From: Rubrivivax sp.
Lineage (GTDB): Bacteria; Pseudomonadota; Gammaproteobacteria; Burkholderiales; Burkholderiaceae_C
NCBI GenBank assembly: GCA_030653385.1
Contig: JAURZM010000048.1
Coordinates: 1-64,000 of the forward strand
Reading direction: 5' to 3'
DNA: 64,000 bases
How positions within the stretch are numbered: the stretch's first letter is position 1; every line of letters starts with the position of its first letter. The notes beneath the pieces are model-generated. The model did not search any database. It had not been told where the DNA came from and worked only from the letters and a program-made list of their open reading frames with translations. The position numbers were made by a program, and so were the translations under genes. Of this stretch, positions 38,823 through 50,923 are shown in pieces.

Positions 38823-39047
38823 ATGGTCGAACTCTGGCACCACGAGAAGAACACGCACGCACTCAAGGACCTGTTCACATCGGATGTCGGCCTCTTGAGC
38901 CTGGCCGTTCTGGTGTTCATGCTCGGCATGGGGGTCTTCTTCATGCGTTACTTCATCCAGCACATGCGCGAAGACACCAAGCGGGCTGCGGCACCAGCTG
39001 CGGCATCGAATGCGGCTTGTCCGCGCAGCTGCTCCAACCCTCCCTGA
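38823..39047 (+). CDS. DUF3149 small membrane protein
   Basis: ALKDLFTSDVGLLSLAVLVFMLGMGVFFMRYFIQHM. Confidence 0.75.
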   Translation: MVELWHHEKNTHALKDLFTSDVGLLSLAVLVFMLGMGVFFMRYFIQHMREDTKRAAAPAAASNAACPRSCSNPP

Positions 39048-39061
39048 ACCCCTTCACATCG

Positions 39062-39424
39062 ATGCAGATCACGCCCCACAGCTACCGCGAACTGACACAC
39101 GCCGTTTCCTCCGAACTGGGCAGCCTGCGCGCCAGCACGCCCGACGTGATGAAGGCCTTCGGCGACTTGGGCCGGGCAGCCACCGCCGCCGGTGCGCTGG
39201 ACAAAAAGACCAAGGAACTGATCGCGCTGGCGCTCAGCGTCGCGGTGCGTTGCGACCCGTGCATCGGCTTTCACACGCAGGCCCTGGTGAAGCTGGGCGC
39301 CAGCCGCCAGGAAGTGGACGAAACACTGGGTGTCGCGATCTACATGGGCGGTGGCCCCTCGCTGATGTATGCAGCGAGTGCCGTCAAGGCCTTCGACGAA
39401 GCCGCAGGCGCATCGAAGGCCTGA
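39062..39424 (+). CDS. Carboxymuconolactone decarboxylase/AhpD-like protein
   Basis: KTKELIALALSVAVRCDPCIGFHTQALVKLGASRQEVDETLGVAIYMGGGPSLMYAASAVKAFDEA. Confidence 0.9.
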   Translation: MQITPHSYRELTHAVSSELGSLRASTPDVMKAFGDLGRAATAAGALDKKTKELIALALSVAVRCDPCIGFHTQALVKLGASRQEVDETLGVAIYMGGGPSLMYAASAVKAFDEAAGASKA

Positions 39425-39674
39425 ACCTGAAGGCGGCCAGTTGCCGCTCAGGCCGTGATGCAAACGGTGCCACCCGGCAGCGCCGCGGTCATTGGGCCTG
39501 GCCGTGTGTCAGGTGACCGGCCCGACGGCCAGCCTGACCATCGATCACAGCTGCAGGCGTTCCTGGCGCAGGCCTTCGAGGACCCAGGCCCGACCGCGCC
39601 CACCCGACTGCAGGGCATGATCGGGCCTCGGCGCCGCCCGGCGTGACCCACACTTCCCTTGTCAGGACCCCGCT

Positions 39675-40310
39675 GTGAGCCCACCCGATCCGGTACCTTT
39701 CGACGACCCGGCCGGCACCTGGAACCGCCGCTTTTCCCAGGACGGCTACCTCTTCGGCGTCGAGCCCAATGCGTGGCTGCGCGAACAGGCCCACCACTGG
39801 CAGGCCGGGCAACACATCCTGAGCGTGGCCGACGGCGAAGGCCGCAACAGCGTGTGGCTGGCGCGCCAGGGCCTGCTGGTCGACGCCTTCGACATTGCCG
39901 ACGTCGGTGTGGCCAAGGCACGAAGGCTGGCCACCAGCCAGGGCGTGGCGGTCAATTTCTCGGTCGCCGACTGCGACGGTTTTGCCTGGCCCCAGGCGCA
40001 CTACGACGGTGTGGCCGCCATCTTCGTTCAGTTTGCCGACCCCGCGCTGCGCACGCGCCTGTTTGCGCACATCGTCGACTGCCTGAAACCCGGTGGCGTG
40101 CTGGTGCTGCAGGGCTACACGCCCAAGCAACTGGACTACCGCACCGGCGGTCCGCCGCATGCCTCGCACCTGTACACCGACGCGATGTTGCGAGAAGCCT
40201 TTGCCTCGATGGACGTGACCGTGCTGCGCGAGTACGAGGCGGAGGTGTCCGAAGGCAGCGGCCACCACGGGCGTTCGGCGCTCATCGGGCTGGTGGCCCG
40301 GCGCCGCTGA
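39675..40310 (+). CDS. Class I SAM-dependent methyltransferase (TehB-like)
   Basis: WNRRFSQDGYLFGVEPNAWLREQ...ILSVADGEGRNSVWLARQGLLVDAFDI. Confidence 0.82.
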   Translation: MSPPDPVPFDDPAGTWNRRFSQDGYLFGVEPNAWLREQAHHWQAGQHILSVADGEGRNSVWLARQGLLVDAFDIADVGVAKARRLATSQGVAVNFSVADCDGFAWPQAHYDGVAAIFVQFADPALRTRLFAHIVDCLKPGGVLVLQGYTPKQLDYRTGGPPHASHLYTDAMLREAFASMDVTVLREYEAEVSEGSGHHGRSALIGLVARRR

Positions 40311-40367
40311 ATCGCCCGATCCCTTCCTCGCCGCGGACTATGGCGGCGATGAGGGAAATTGGTTTGA

Positions 40368-42626
<2,259 letters not shown>

Positions 42627-42636
42627 TGGCCCGTGT

Positions 42637-42658
42637 GGCGGCGCCGATGGGCGCCGCC
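42637..42658 (+). terminator. Hairpin downstream of katG, possible terminator
   Basis: GGCGGCGCC-gatg-GGCGCCGCC perfect 9-bp stem; no strong T-tract. Confidence 0.4.
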
Positions 42659-42872
42659 CGGTGTTTCCGCCCAGGGTCACCGCCATGACACCAGCGGCAA
42701 GTGTGCCGGTTCTCCGCATCACGCGCGCGACATTCATGCAACGCGGCAAGTCGCCGCTTGAGGTGGCGCGCCTGCAACGATGCCACGGCGCCGCAGCTGC
42801 CGCTGAACCGTGTGGTGGCGCGTGCCTCGGCGCTCAGGAAGGTGTCTGCAACCTCGCCTGCTAACTCGCCCG

Positions 42873-44660
42873 CTAGGTTGGCTGCTGTGTCGCCTGACTT
42901 TGCGCCTGTTCCTGCTCCTGCAGGTGGCGCCACATGACCTTGCCCGAACCGCTCTTGGGCAGCGCGTCGACAAAGGCCACCAGCTTGGGCACCTTGTAAG
43001 CCGCCATGTGCTCGCGTGCCCAGTCGATGATGTCCTGCGGCTGCGCGGTGGCCCTGGCCTCGGCCCTGAGCACGACCACCGCCTTCACCGTTTCGCCGCG
43101 GTAGGCATCGCGGGCACCGATGATGCAAGCCTCTTGCACCAGCGGGCACTTGAAAAGCAGCAGCTCCACCTCGCTGGGCCAGACCTTGAAGCCGCTGGCG
43201 TTGATCATGCGCTTCAGGCGGTCGGTGATGAAGAAGTAGCCTTCTTCGTCGCGCCGGCCCAGGTCGCCGGTGCGGAAGAAGGACTTGCCGCCGAGGGTGA
43301 TGAACGCTTCGCGTGTGGCTTCGGGGTGGCCCCAATAGCCTTTGAAGACCATCGGCCCGTGGGTCACGATCTCGCCGGTTTCGCCCACCGGCAGTTCCTG
43401 CAGCGTGGCCGGGTCGATGATGCGGCTGTCGACACCGAACAGCGGTATGCCCAGGCATTGCAGCTTGGCCCGTTCGGGTGGGTTGGCGTGGCTGGGTGCA
43501 GCAGTTTCGGTCAGGCCGTAGCCTTCGGCGAAGTTGATGCCGAATTCTGCCTGCAGACGCTCGGCCACCGCGTGCGGCATCGCAGCGCCCCCGCCCGACA
43601 GGTAACGCAGGCTCGACAGGTCGAAGCCCTTGTAGTTGGGGCTGCCGAAGAGGTCGATGATCATGGTCGGGATGCAGGTCCAGTGCGACACACGGTGGCG
43701 CGAGATCAGCCGCCCGGCGAGTTCACGGTCCCAGCGCGGCATCAGCACCACGGTGCTGCCCAGGTAGATGGGAATCAGCACACCGTACAACATGCCGGTG
43801 ATGTGGAACATCGGTACCACGCCCAGGCTCACGGCCTCGGCGCTGGCATGACCCCAGAGTGCACTGCCCACGATGTTGGGCATCAGCGTGCGGTGCGTGT
43901 GCACGCAGCCCTTGGGCAGTCCGGTGGTGCCCGAGGTGTAGGGCAAGAGCGCCATGTCGTCGGGCTGGGCGGTGTGCGGGCCGGGCCGGTGGCCCGCGGC
44001 CATGGCGTCCAGCCAGCGCACGGTGCCAGCCGGCAAAGGTGGGTCGGCCAGCAACCAGTCCAGCATGGCCGAGGATGGGGACTCGGCCGGGTCCAGCGTC
44101 ATGGGCATGGCGTCGGCCAGCCGGGTGGCCACGACGTGCTGCAGGCGCAGGGCGGCAGGCAGTTGCTGGTTGGCCTGGTGCACGGTGTTGGCGAGGTCGG
44201 CCGTGGTCAGCGCCACCCGCGCTTGCGGGTCGGTGATGTAGTGGCCGAACTCGTCGGCCCGGTTCATCGGGTTGACCGGCACGACCACGGCGTTGGCGCG
44301 CTGCACCGCGTAGAAGGCCACCACGAATTGCGGGCAGTTCTGCATGAACAGCAGCACGCGGTCGCCCTGCGCCACACCATGCGCCTGCAGCCAGCCGGCC
44401 AGCGCTTCGGCCTGCTGGTGCAGCTGGCGAAAGCTCAGGGGCTGGCCGCAGAAGACGTAGGCCGCCTTGTCGGGGTAGCGGCGGGCGCTGACCTCGAGGT
44501 TGAACCAGAGCGAAGTCTCGGGCAGCACCAGTTCACGGGGCAGGCGCGCGGGCCAGATGCCGCGCGTGGTGGTGGTCGCAACAGACGCATTCTGAACAGG
44601 CTGGGCATCGGCGGCGCCGACAGCGGTGGGCAAGGACAAGGCGGGCTCCGAAAGCTTCAT
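42873..44660 (-). CDS. AMP-dependent synthetase / long-chain-fatty-acid-CoA ligase
   Basis: LPYTSGTTGLPKGCVHTHRT, YGLTETAAPSHANPP, FFRTGDLGRRDEEGYFFITDRLKRMINASGFKVWP. Confidence 0.93.
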   Translation of the reverse strand: MKLSEPALSLPTAVGAADAQPVQNASVATTTTRGIWPARLPRELVLPETSLWFNLEVSARRYPDKAAYVFCGQPLSFRQLHQQAEALAGWLQAHGVAQGDRVLLFMQNCPQFVVAFYAVQRANAVVVPVNPMNRADEFGHYITDPQARVALTTADLANTVHQANQQLPAALRLQHVVATRLADAMPMTLDPAESPSSAMLDWLLADPPLPAGTVRWLDAMAAGHRPGPHTAQPDDMALLPYTSGTTGLPKGCVHTHRTLMPNIVGSALWGHASAEAVSLGVVPMFHITGMLYGVLIPIYLGSTVVLMPRWDRELAGRLISRHRVSHWTCIPTMIIDLFGSPNYKGFDLSSLRYLSGGGAAMPHAVAERLQAEFGINFAEGYGLTETAAPSHANPPERAKLQCLGIPLFGVDSRIIDPATLQELPVGETGEIVTHGPMVFKGYWGHPEATREAFITLGGKSFFRTGDLGRRDEEGYFFITDRLKRMINASGFKVWPSEVELLLFKCPLVQEACIIGARDAYRGETVKAVVVLRAEARATAQPQDIIDWAREHMAAYKVPKLVAFVDALPKSGSGKVMWRHLQEQEQAQSQATQQPT

Positions 44661-44789
44661 GTCCAGGGTGTACCGGCTGCGGCGCCTGGCGTCATCCAGC
44701 CTTTCCCTCACTGGTGCGCCTCGGTGTCACCTGCGCGACGCGCTTGGCGTGAGGTGCAGCCGCTGCGGCGAGGTTTCAGCGTGGCGGCG

Positions 44790-46625
44790 TCACTGCTTCC
44801 AGCGCTGGCACGACGGGTGGCCTGCGAAGTCGGCCCTGCCGCATTCACGTTCCATGCACACCAGGTAACGCACACCATCGCGCGACCCGCAATCCGGGCC
44901 CGGGCCTGCCGGCACGGCAGCCGCAGGAGGCGGTGCGACCGGCGCCGGGGTCTCGGCGCGCGGGCGTTGCGCTTCGGCGGGGCGGGTGCTGGTGCGCGCT
45001 GGCGCCGCGTTGGATGGGGCTGCCGGCCGGGCCGGCGCTTCTGCCCGCCGAACGGGTGCAGGTGGCGGAACGACCACGGTCTGCACCGCCGATTCACCGG
45101 CCGCCTGGGATGCCGCCGCCGCTGCGGCCGAAGCGGCAGCGTCCACTGCGGTGCCTGCACCCACCGTCACCGCACTGGCGGCGTCGGCCGCTGCCGGCAG
45201 CGCCGGCACCGAGGCGGCCACGAGGGCAGCCGAAGCGGCCGATGCCGCAGGCTGGGCCACGGCCGGTGGCAGCAGCGCTGCCGGTGCAACCGGCGGGTTG
45301 ATCTGCGGCCAGAACACCACCGCCGCCACCACCGCCGCAGCCGCCAGCAGGCCCAGGACCAGCGGCAGCTTCGACCGCGCGGGCTGCGAAGCCAGAGCCG
45401 GGTTGGTGGCCGGGCCACCCCCGCCCATGGGCTGGCTGTCGGCCATGATGTCCGGATGACCCACCGCCTCGGCGCCGCCACGGCGCACCACGGTGGTGGT
45501 GTCGACCGGCGCCGGGCGCACACCGGTGATGCCCGAGGCACGTTCGGGTTCGAGCCAGACGTGTTCGGTGACACCCCCTGCCGGCACCGTGGGCGAAACC
45601 ATCTGCGTGGCCTGGTCACCCACGTCCAGGTCGATGCGCCCTTCGCCCACTTGTGGCGGCAGCACACTGGTGCGTTCCCAACGCAAGGTGGCGCCATCGG
45701 CCGGCCGGTGCACCGGCGGCGGCGCCTGGCCTTCCAGCACGTGCCGCAACTCGGCCACGCTTTGTGGGCGGTCGGTGGGGCGCGGGCACAACATCCAGTC
45801 GATGGTGTGCAGGAAGGTGTCGCTGCAACCCGGCAGCAGCTCGGTCGTCAGGCACGACGCCTCGTCGTGCACGGTGCGCGCCGTGGCCGGTGGCGGCGGG
45901 CGGCCCAGCAGCATGTAGTGCAGCGTGGCACCCAGCGCGTACAGGTCGGTCCACGGGCCCTGTTTCACCGAACCGGCTTCACCGTACTGTTCGATCGGTG
46001 CATAGGCCGGCTTCAAGATGGCCGTCAGCGCCTGGCTCTTGTCGCTGAGCACCCGCCGCGCGGCGCCGAAGTCCATCAGTACCGGGCGGCCGTCAGCTTC
46101 GATCTGGATGTTGTCGGGCGCGATGTCGCGGTGGTAGACACCTTCGCTGTGCAGCCTCTCGATGGCACCCAGCAGGGGCATCAGCATGCGGCGCATCCAG
46201 GCTTCGTCGGGCCCGGCGCTCATGTCGGCGCGGATTTCCTTCAAGGTGCGCCCACGCAGCACCGGCATGGCCATGTAAGCGGTGCCGTTGGCTTCCCAGA
46301 AGCGAAACACCTTCAGCAACGACGGGTGGTCGAAGCGCGCCAGCAGCTTGGCTTCGTTGACAAACGACCGCAGCCCCAGTGCAAAGCTCTCGGCGTCGGA
46401 ATGCGACCGCAGCGAGACATGCATGGTCTCGGTGCGGCCGGCCAGCGACGCCGGCATGTACTCCTTGACGGCGACCTCGCGTTCGAGGGCATGATCGAAG
46501 GCCAGATAGACGATGCCGAAACCGCCCACCCCCAAGAGACTGAGCAACTCGAACTCGCCCAGGCGCGTGCCGGGTGGCAAGGCGCTGGGTGCGTCGGTGC
46601 GAAAAGGTGAGGCGCCAGAAGACAT
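44790..46625 (-). CDS. Transmembrane Ser/Thr protein kinase with Cys-containing C-terminus
   Basis: LLGVGGFGIVYLAFDHALEREVAVKEYMP, VYHRDIAPDNIQI, LMDFGAARR; TM KLPLVLGLLAAAAVVAAVVFW; tail PDCGSRDGVRYLVCMERECGRADFAGHPSCQRWKQ. Confidence 0.92.
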   Translation of the reverse strand: MSSGASPFRTDAPSALPPGTRLGEFELLSLLGVGGFGIVYLAFDHALEREVAVKEYMPASLAGRTETMHVSLRSHSDAESFALGLRSFVNEAKLLARFDHPSLLKVFRFWEANGTAYMAMPVLRGRTLKEIRADMSAGPDEAWMRRMLMPLLGAIERLHSEGVYHRDIAPDNIQIEADGRPVLMDFGAARRVLSDKSQALTAILKPAYAPIEQYGEAGSVKQGPWTDLYALGATLHYMLLGRPPPPATARTVHDEASCLTTELLPGCSDTFLHTIDWMLCPRPTDRPQSVAELRHVLEGQAPPPVHRPADGATLRWERTSVLPPQVGEGRIDLDVGDQATQMVSPTVPAGGVTEHVWLEPERASGITGVRPAPVDTTTVVRRGGAEAVGHPDIMADSQPMGGGGPATNPALASQPARSKLPLVLGLLAAAAVVAAVVFWPQINPPVAPAALLPPAVAQPAASAASAALVAASVPALPAAADAASAVTVGAGTAVDAAASAAAAAASQAAGESAVQTVVVPPPAPVRRAEAPARPAAPSNAAPARTSTRPAEAQRPRAETPAPVAPPPAAAVPAGPGPDCGSRDGVRYLVCMERECGRADFAGHPSCQRWKQ

Positions 46626-46712
46626 GGTTCAAAGAGCTTACCAGGGAAGAAACATCTGGAAACCCGCAATCGGACGGGTGTGGCGCACCTCCGGCGCTGA
46701 CGCCGCCCATCG

Positions 46713-47954
46713 ATGAGCCGAGCCGGACCGCTGTGGCAATACCAGAGCTTCATGCGCCTGTGGTTCGCCCGCCTGGCCTCGGTGGCGGCCGGCCAGATGC
46801 TGATGGTGGCGCTGGGCTGGCAGATGTACGACCTGACCGGATCGGCATGGGACCTGGGGCTGGTGGGGCTGATGCAGTTTTTGCCTGCACTGGTGCTGAC
46901 CTTGCCCGCCGGGCAATGGATCGACCGCCGCCACCGCGGCCGCATCCTGGCGGGCTGCCTGATGGTGCAGGTGGCCGTGGCGTTGGTGTTGACGCTGGGC
47001 AGCAGCGCGGGCCTCGTGTCGCGCGAATGGCTGCTGGCGCTGTCGGTGGTGCTGGGCGCCCTGCGTGCAGTGCAGATGCCGGCCCAGCAGGCATTGACGC
47101 CGCTGCTGGTGCCTGCCGCTGAGCTGCCACGTGCACTGGCCTTCAGTTCGGCCGGCCTGCAAGGTGCGGTCATCGCCGGGCCGGCGATCGGAGGCCTGAT
47201 CTACGTCGCCGGACCGACCGCCACCTACGGCACCTGCGCACTGCTGTTCGCCATCGCGTCGGCCTTGTGCCTGGCCATCCGCTACGAGCACGAACCGCCA
47301 CCCCACGAACCGGTCAGCTGGCGCAGCGTGATGGCCGGTCTGCGGTTCGTGGTGCAGCACAAAGTGGTGCTCGGCGCCGTGACACTGGACCTGTTTGCCG
47401 TGCTGCTGGGTGGCGCCACCGCCCTGCTGCCGATGTTTGCGAAGGACATCCTCTTTGTCGGCCCGGTGGGCCTGGGCCTGCTGAGGGGTGCGCCGGCCAT
47501 TGGCGCGCTCTTGATGTCACTGGCGCTCACGCGCTGGCCGGTGCGGCGGCGCACCGGGCCCCTGCTGCTGTCGTCTGTGGCGGTGTTCGGCCTGGCGACG
47601 CTGGTGTTCGGCCTGTCGACGAACTTTATGCTGTCGATGCTGGCGCTGGCCATCACCGGCGCCGCCGACATGGTCAGCGTGGTCATCCGCCAGACGCTGG
47701 TGCAACTGGAAACGCCCGACGCGATGCGCGGGCGGGTCAGCGCCGTCAACTCGCTCTTCATCGGCGGCTCCAACCAATTGGGCGAATTCGAGTCGGGGGC
47801 CACCGCCGCGTGGCTCGGCCCGGTGGGTTCGGTGGTCCTTGGGGGGGTGGGCGTGTTGCTGGTGGCAGCTGCCTGGCCGCGCCTGTTCCCGGCGCTGGCG
47901 CGGCGCGACGCATTGCTCCCAGGCGGCACGGGTCGGCCCAATCCGGCGGATTGA
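46713..47954 (+). CDS. MFS transporter (EntS-like)
   Basis: 12-TM pattern; FARLASVAAGQMLMVALGWQMYDLTGSAWDLGLVGLMQFLP. Confidence 0.9.
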   Translation: MSRAGPLWQYQSFMRLWFARLASVAAGQMLMVALGWQMYDLTGSAWDLGLVGLMQFLPALVLTLPAGQWIDRRHRGRILAGCLMVQVAVALVLTLGSSAGLVSREWLLALSVVLGALRAVQMPAQQALTPLLVPAAELPRALAFSSAGLQGAVIAGPAIGGLIYVAGPTATYGTCALLFAIASALCLAIRYEHEPPPHEPVSWRSVMAGLRFVVQHKVVLGAVTLDLFAVLLGGATALLPMFAKDILFVGPVGLGLLRGAPAIGALLMSLALTRWPVRRRTGPLLLSSVAVFGLATLVFGLSTNFMLSMLALAITGAADMVSVVIRQTLVQLETPDAMRGRVSAVNSLFIGGSNQLGEFESGATAAWLGPVGSVVLGGVGVLLVAAAWPRLFPALARRDALLPGGTGRPNPAD

Positions 47955-48023
47955 GTCGAGGCACAGGCCTGGAACGCATGCGGGGCAGTTGAGGCAGACG
48001 GGGCCGCTGAGTCATCTCAAGCC

Positions 48024-49106
48024 TCATCCACGTTTGGCTTCGGCGCGCACACGGGCGTGGCGGCCACGGGCTTTCCACTGCTGCACCTGCACCTTGCGTT
48101 CGAGTGCAGTCAGCGTGTCGCGACGGGCTTCGCGCAGCAGCTTGTTGTAGTTTTTCAATCGCTCGTGCGGCACGTGCTCGCGCACCGCGCAGCCCGGTTC
48201 GTCCTGGTGGCAGCAGTCGCGGAAGCGGCACTGACCGGCCAGTTGCGCGATGTCACTGAAGGCCGCGCCCAGGTCGCCGGCTTCACCGTCCAGCCGAAGC
48301 GTGCGAAGGCCCGGTGTGTCGATGATGCAAGCGCCGTGCGGCGTGGCATGCAGGCTGCGCGCCGTGGTGGTGTGGCGGCCGCGGCTGTCGCCGCTGCGGT
48401 TGGCCCCGGTGTTGGCCACCTCGCTGGCCATCAGCGTGTTGGTCAGCGTGCTCTTGCCGGTGCCGCTGGAGCCCAGCAGCACCAGCGTCTGACCCGGCTG
48501 CAGCCACGGCGCCAGGGCCTGCCGGGTGTCGGCGGCCAGCGCATTGACGGCCACCACCGAAGCCTCGGGCGGCAGCAGCGCCTGCACCTGGGCCACCCGT
48601 TCCGCCGTGGGTTCGCACAGGTCGGCCTTGGTCAGCACCACCAGCGGTGTCACACGCGCCATCTGCGCCAGCGCCACGAAACGTTCCAGCCGGCGCAGGC
48701 TGAAGTCGTGGTCCAGGCCCATCACCAGCATCGCCGTGTCGACGTTGCTGACGATGACCGCTCGCGTGACCTTGTCGCGGCCGTCGTGCAAGCGGCGCAC
48801 CAGCTGGTTGACCGGCGGCACACGTTCGTGCGCCCACCACTCGGCCAGTGGGTTTTGCTGGGCCAGCACCCAGTCACCGACCGCGATGGCTTCGCCATCG
48901 ACGGCCAAGGTGGCACGCAGTGCCGGCAGCAGACGCGCCGCGTGTTCGCTGCCGCCGTCGTGCAGGCGGATGCCTTCGCGTTGCACCTCGGTCACGCGCA
49001 TCAGCACGGGCTCGGTGCAGAAGTGGCGCAAAGCCACCAGTTCCTGGATCACGGCGGGTGTGAGGCCGATGCCACGCAGCCGCTCGAAAGCGCTTGAGTC
49101 GATCAT
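48024..49106 (-). CDS. rsgA: Ribosome small subunit-dependent GTPase RsgA
   Basis: LVVLTKADLCEP, LLGSSGTGKSTLTNTLM, IDTPGLRTLRL, CRFRDCCHQDEPGCAV. Confidence 0.93.
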   Translation of the reverse strand: MIDSSAFERLRGIGLTPAVIQELVALRHFCTEPVLMRVTEVQREGIRLHDGGSEHAARLLPALRATLAVDGEAIAVGDWVLAQQNPLAEWWAHERVPPVNQLVRRLHDGRDKVTRAVIVSNVDTAMLVMGLDHDFSLRRLERFVALAQMARVTPLVVLTKADLCEPTAERVAQVQALLPPEASVVAVNALAADTRQALAPWLQPGQTLVLLGSSGTGKSTLTNTLMASEVANTGANRSGDSRGRHTTTARSLHATPHGACIIDTPGLRTLRLDGEAGDLGAAFSDIAQLAGQCRFRDCCHQDEPGCAVREHVPHERLKNYNKLLREARRDTLTALERKVQVQQWKARGRHARVRAEAKRG

Positions 49107-49274
49107 GGAAGTTCCGGGCAAGACAAACCATCGCGGCGCACACGCGGCCGCACAAGCCGAAGCGAAACGCTTCGGCAGCTTCAGGGGATGGGGGTCTGTC
49201 GGCCGCGACGGTCAGTCACGGCGGCTCGGAACGGTGGTCAGCGGGGGGGCTGACCTTGCAGGCAGATTGCCCGC

Positions 49275-49337
49275 TTAACCGAGTTGCAGTGCCAGGCGCG
49301 CGCAGGCCGACAAGAGGGCGGTGTCCGTGTTCTTCAT
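49275..49337 (-). CDS. Putative 20-aa small ORF / leader upstream of rsgA
   Basis: MKNTDTALLSACARLALQLG* preceded by gcAGGAGGcccgccATG. Confidence 0.4.
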   Translation of the reverse strand: MKNTDTALLSACARLALQLG

Positions 49338-49505
49338 GGCGGGCCTCCTGCAGGTGCGGGTTGATGAGAGCCGCAATGTGCGCTGCGGTGCGCACGGCGT
49401 CAAGGGGCGCATGCCCACAAACGGGCCGATGAACGAGGGGTGTGTCGCTGTTCGCCCACAGCCTGTGCGCCCGGGCCGGCGAGTCACAGCCGATATGCTG
49501 CCGCG

Positions 49506-50126
49506 ATGGATGAGGTGAAGCTGCTGCATGCCGACGTCGACCTGCTGGTGGTCGACAAACCTGCAGGTCTGCTGTCCGTGCCAGGTCGAGGCGACGGCGA
49601 ACAGCACAACCTGACGGTGCACTTGCGCCGGCAGTTTGTCGACGCCATGGTGGTGCACCGGCTCGACCAGGCCACGTCGGGCCTGATGCTCTTTGCCCGC
49701 CATGCCGACATGCAACGCAGCCTGAGCATGGCCTTCGAAGCGCGCCAGGTGCACAAGCGGTATGTGGCCGTCGTGCACGGCCACGTGGCGGGTGAATCCG
49801 GGTCCATCGATGCGCCGCTGATGGCCGACTGGCCGCACCGTCCGCGGCAGAGGGTGGATGCCGAACGTGGCAAACCTGCACTCACCCATTGGCGCGTGAC
49901 ACAACGTGAATCGCACACGACCAGGCTGCAGCTGGAACCCGTGACGGGCCGGTCGCACCAGCTGCGTGTGCACCTCTTGTCCATCGGCCACCCCATCGTG
50001 GGCGACATGTTGTATTCGGAAGGCTGGCCCGCTCACCCTCGGCTGCTGCTGCATGCCACACAGCTGAGGTTGTTGCACCCGCGCACCGGAAAAGCGCTGG
50101 ACTTCGACTGTCCGCCCCCGTTCTGA
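49506..50126 (+). CDS. RluA-family pseudouridine synthase
   Basis: LLVVDKPAGLLSVPGRG, VHRLDQATSGLMLFARHADMQ, EPVTGRSHQLRVHLLSIGHPIVGD. Confidence 0.93.
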   Translation: MDEVKLLHADVDLLVVDKPAGLLSVPGRGDGEQHNLTVHLRRQFVDAMVVHRLDQATSGLMLFARHADMQRSLSMAFEARQVHKRYVAVVHGHVAGESGSIDAPLMADWPHRPRQRVDAERGKPALTHWRVTQRESHTTRLQLEPVTGRSHQLRVHLLSIGHPIVGDMLYSEGWPAHPRLLLHATQLRLLHPRTGKALDFDCPPPF

Positions 50127-50182
50127 ACGCCGCTACATTCCTTGTCTTTCGCCGCACACCGGCCCGAGCGAGGAACAAACCC

Positions 50183-50923
50183 ATGCACCTGACCATCCTG
50201 ACCGGCGCTTCGCGCGGCCTGGGTCGCGCCGTCGCCGAGCAGTTGCTGGCACGTGGCCACCATGTGCTGGCGTTGTCGCGACAGGCCGCAGAGATGCCCG
50301 TCCCGCCAGGCGGCCAACTCACACCGTGGGCCGTCGACCTGGCCGACACGGCGCCGGTGGCCGAGCGCCTGGTGCACTGGCTTGGCTCGCTGGACGGCAG
50401 CCGCATTGCATCGGCCACCTTGATCAACAACGCGGGCGTGGTGTCGAATCCCGCGCCGCTGTCGGCGGGTGATGCCGGCGAATTGCTCAATGCCATTCGC
50501 GTGGGCCTGGAAGCACCGCTGCTGTTGACCGCGGCCTTTCTGCGTGCCACGGCCACATGGTCTGCGCCGCGCAAGGTGCTGCTGGTGTCGTCGGGGCTGG
50601 GCCGGCGCGCGATGGCCGGCAGCGCCAGCTACTGTGCAGCCAAGGCCGGTCTCGACCATCTGGCTCGGGCGGTCGCGCTGGAGGAAGCGGACAAACCGGG
50701 CGGCGCCCGCATCGTGTCGCTGGCACCCGGTGTCATCGACACCGACATGCAGGTGCAGCTGCGCACCGCCGACCGGAAGCTTTTCCCTGCGGGCGAGATG
50801 TTTGCCGGCTTGAAGTCGGGCGGCCAGCTCGACAGCCCGGCCACCGCGGCCACCAAGCTGCTGAACTACCTGGACCGCGCTGACTTCGGCAGCCAACCGG
50901 TTGGCGACGTGCGCGACGCCTGA
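50183..50923 (+). CDS. SDR-family oxidoreductase
   Basis: ILTGASRGLGRAVAEQLLARGH, NNAGVVS, SYCAAKAGLD. Confidence 0.93.
   Translation: MHLTILTGASRGLGRAVAEQLLARGHHVLALSRQAAEMPVPPGGQLTPWAVDLADTAPVAERLVHWLGSLDGSRIASATLINNAGVVSNPAPLSAGDAGELLNAIRVGLEAPLLLTAAFLRATATWSAPRKVLLVSSGLGRRAMAGSASYCAAKAGLDHLARAVALEEADKPGGARIVSLAPGVIDTDMQVQLRTADRKLFPAGEMFAGLKSGGQLDSPATAATKLLNYLDRADFGSQPVGDVRDA

Noticed and set aside
39675-40310. Methyltransferase as the missing EgtD of the selenoneine pathway
   Set aside because: Only 211 aa and of TehB-like type; EgtD is larger with a distinct domain, so hercynine synthesis must come from elsewhere.
42810-46610. 1266-aa plus-strand ORF
   Set aside because: Lies antisense to the acyl-CoA ligase and Ser/Thr kinase; low-complexity His/Arg/Gly composition with no recognisable domain.
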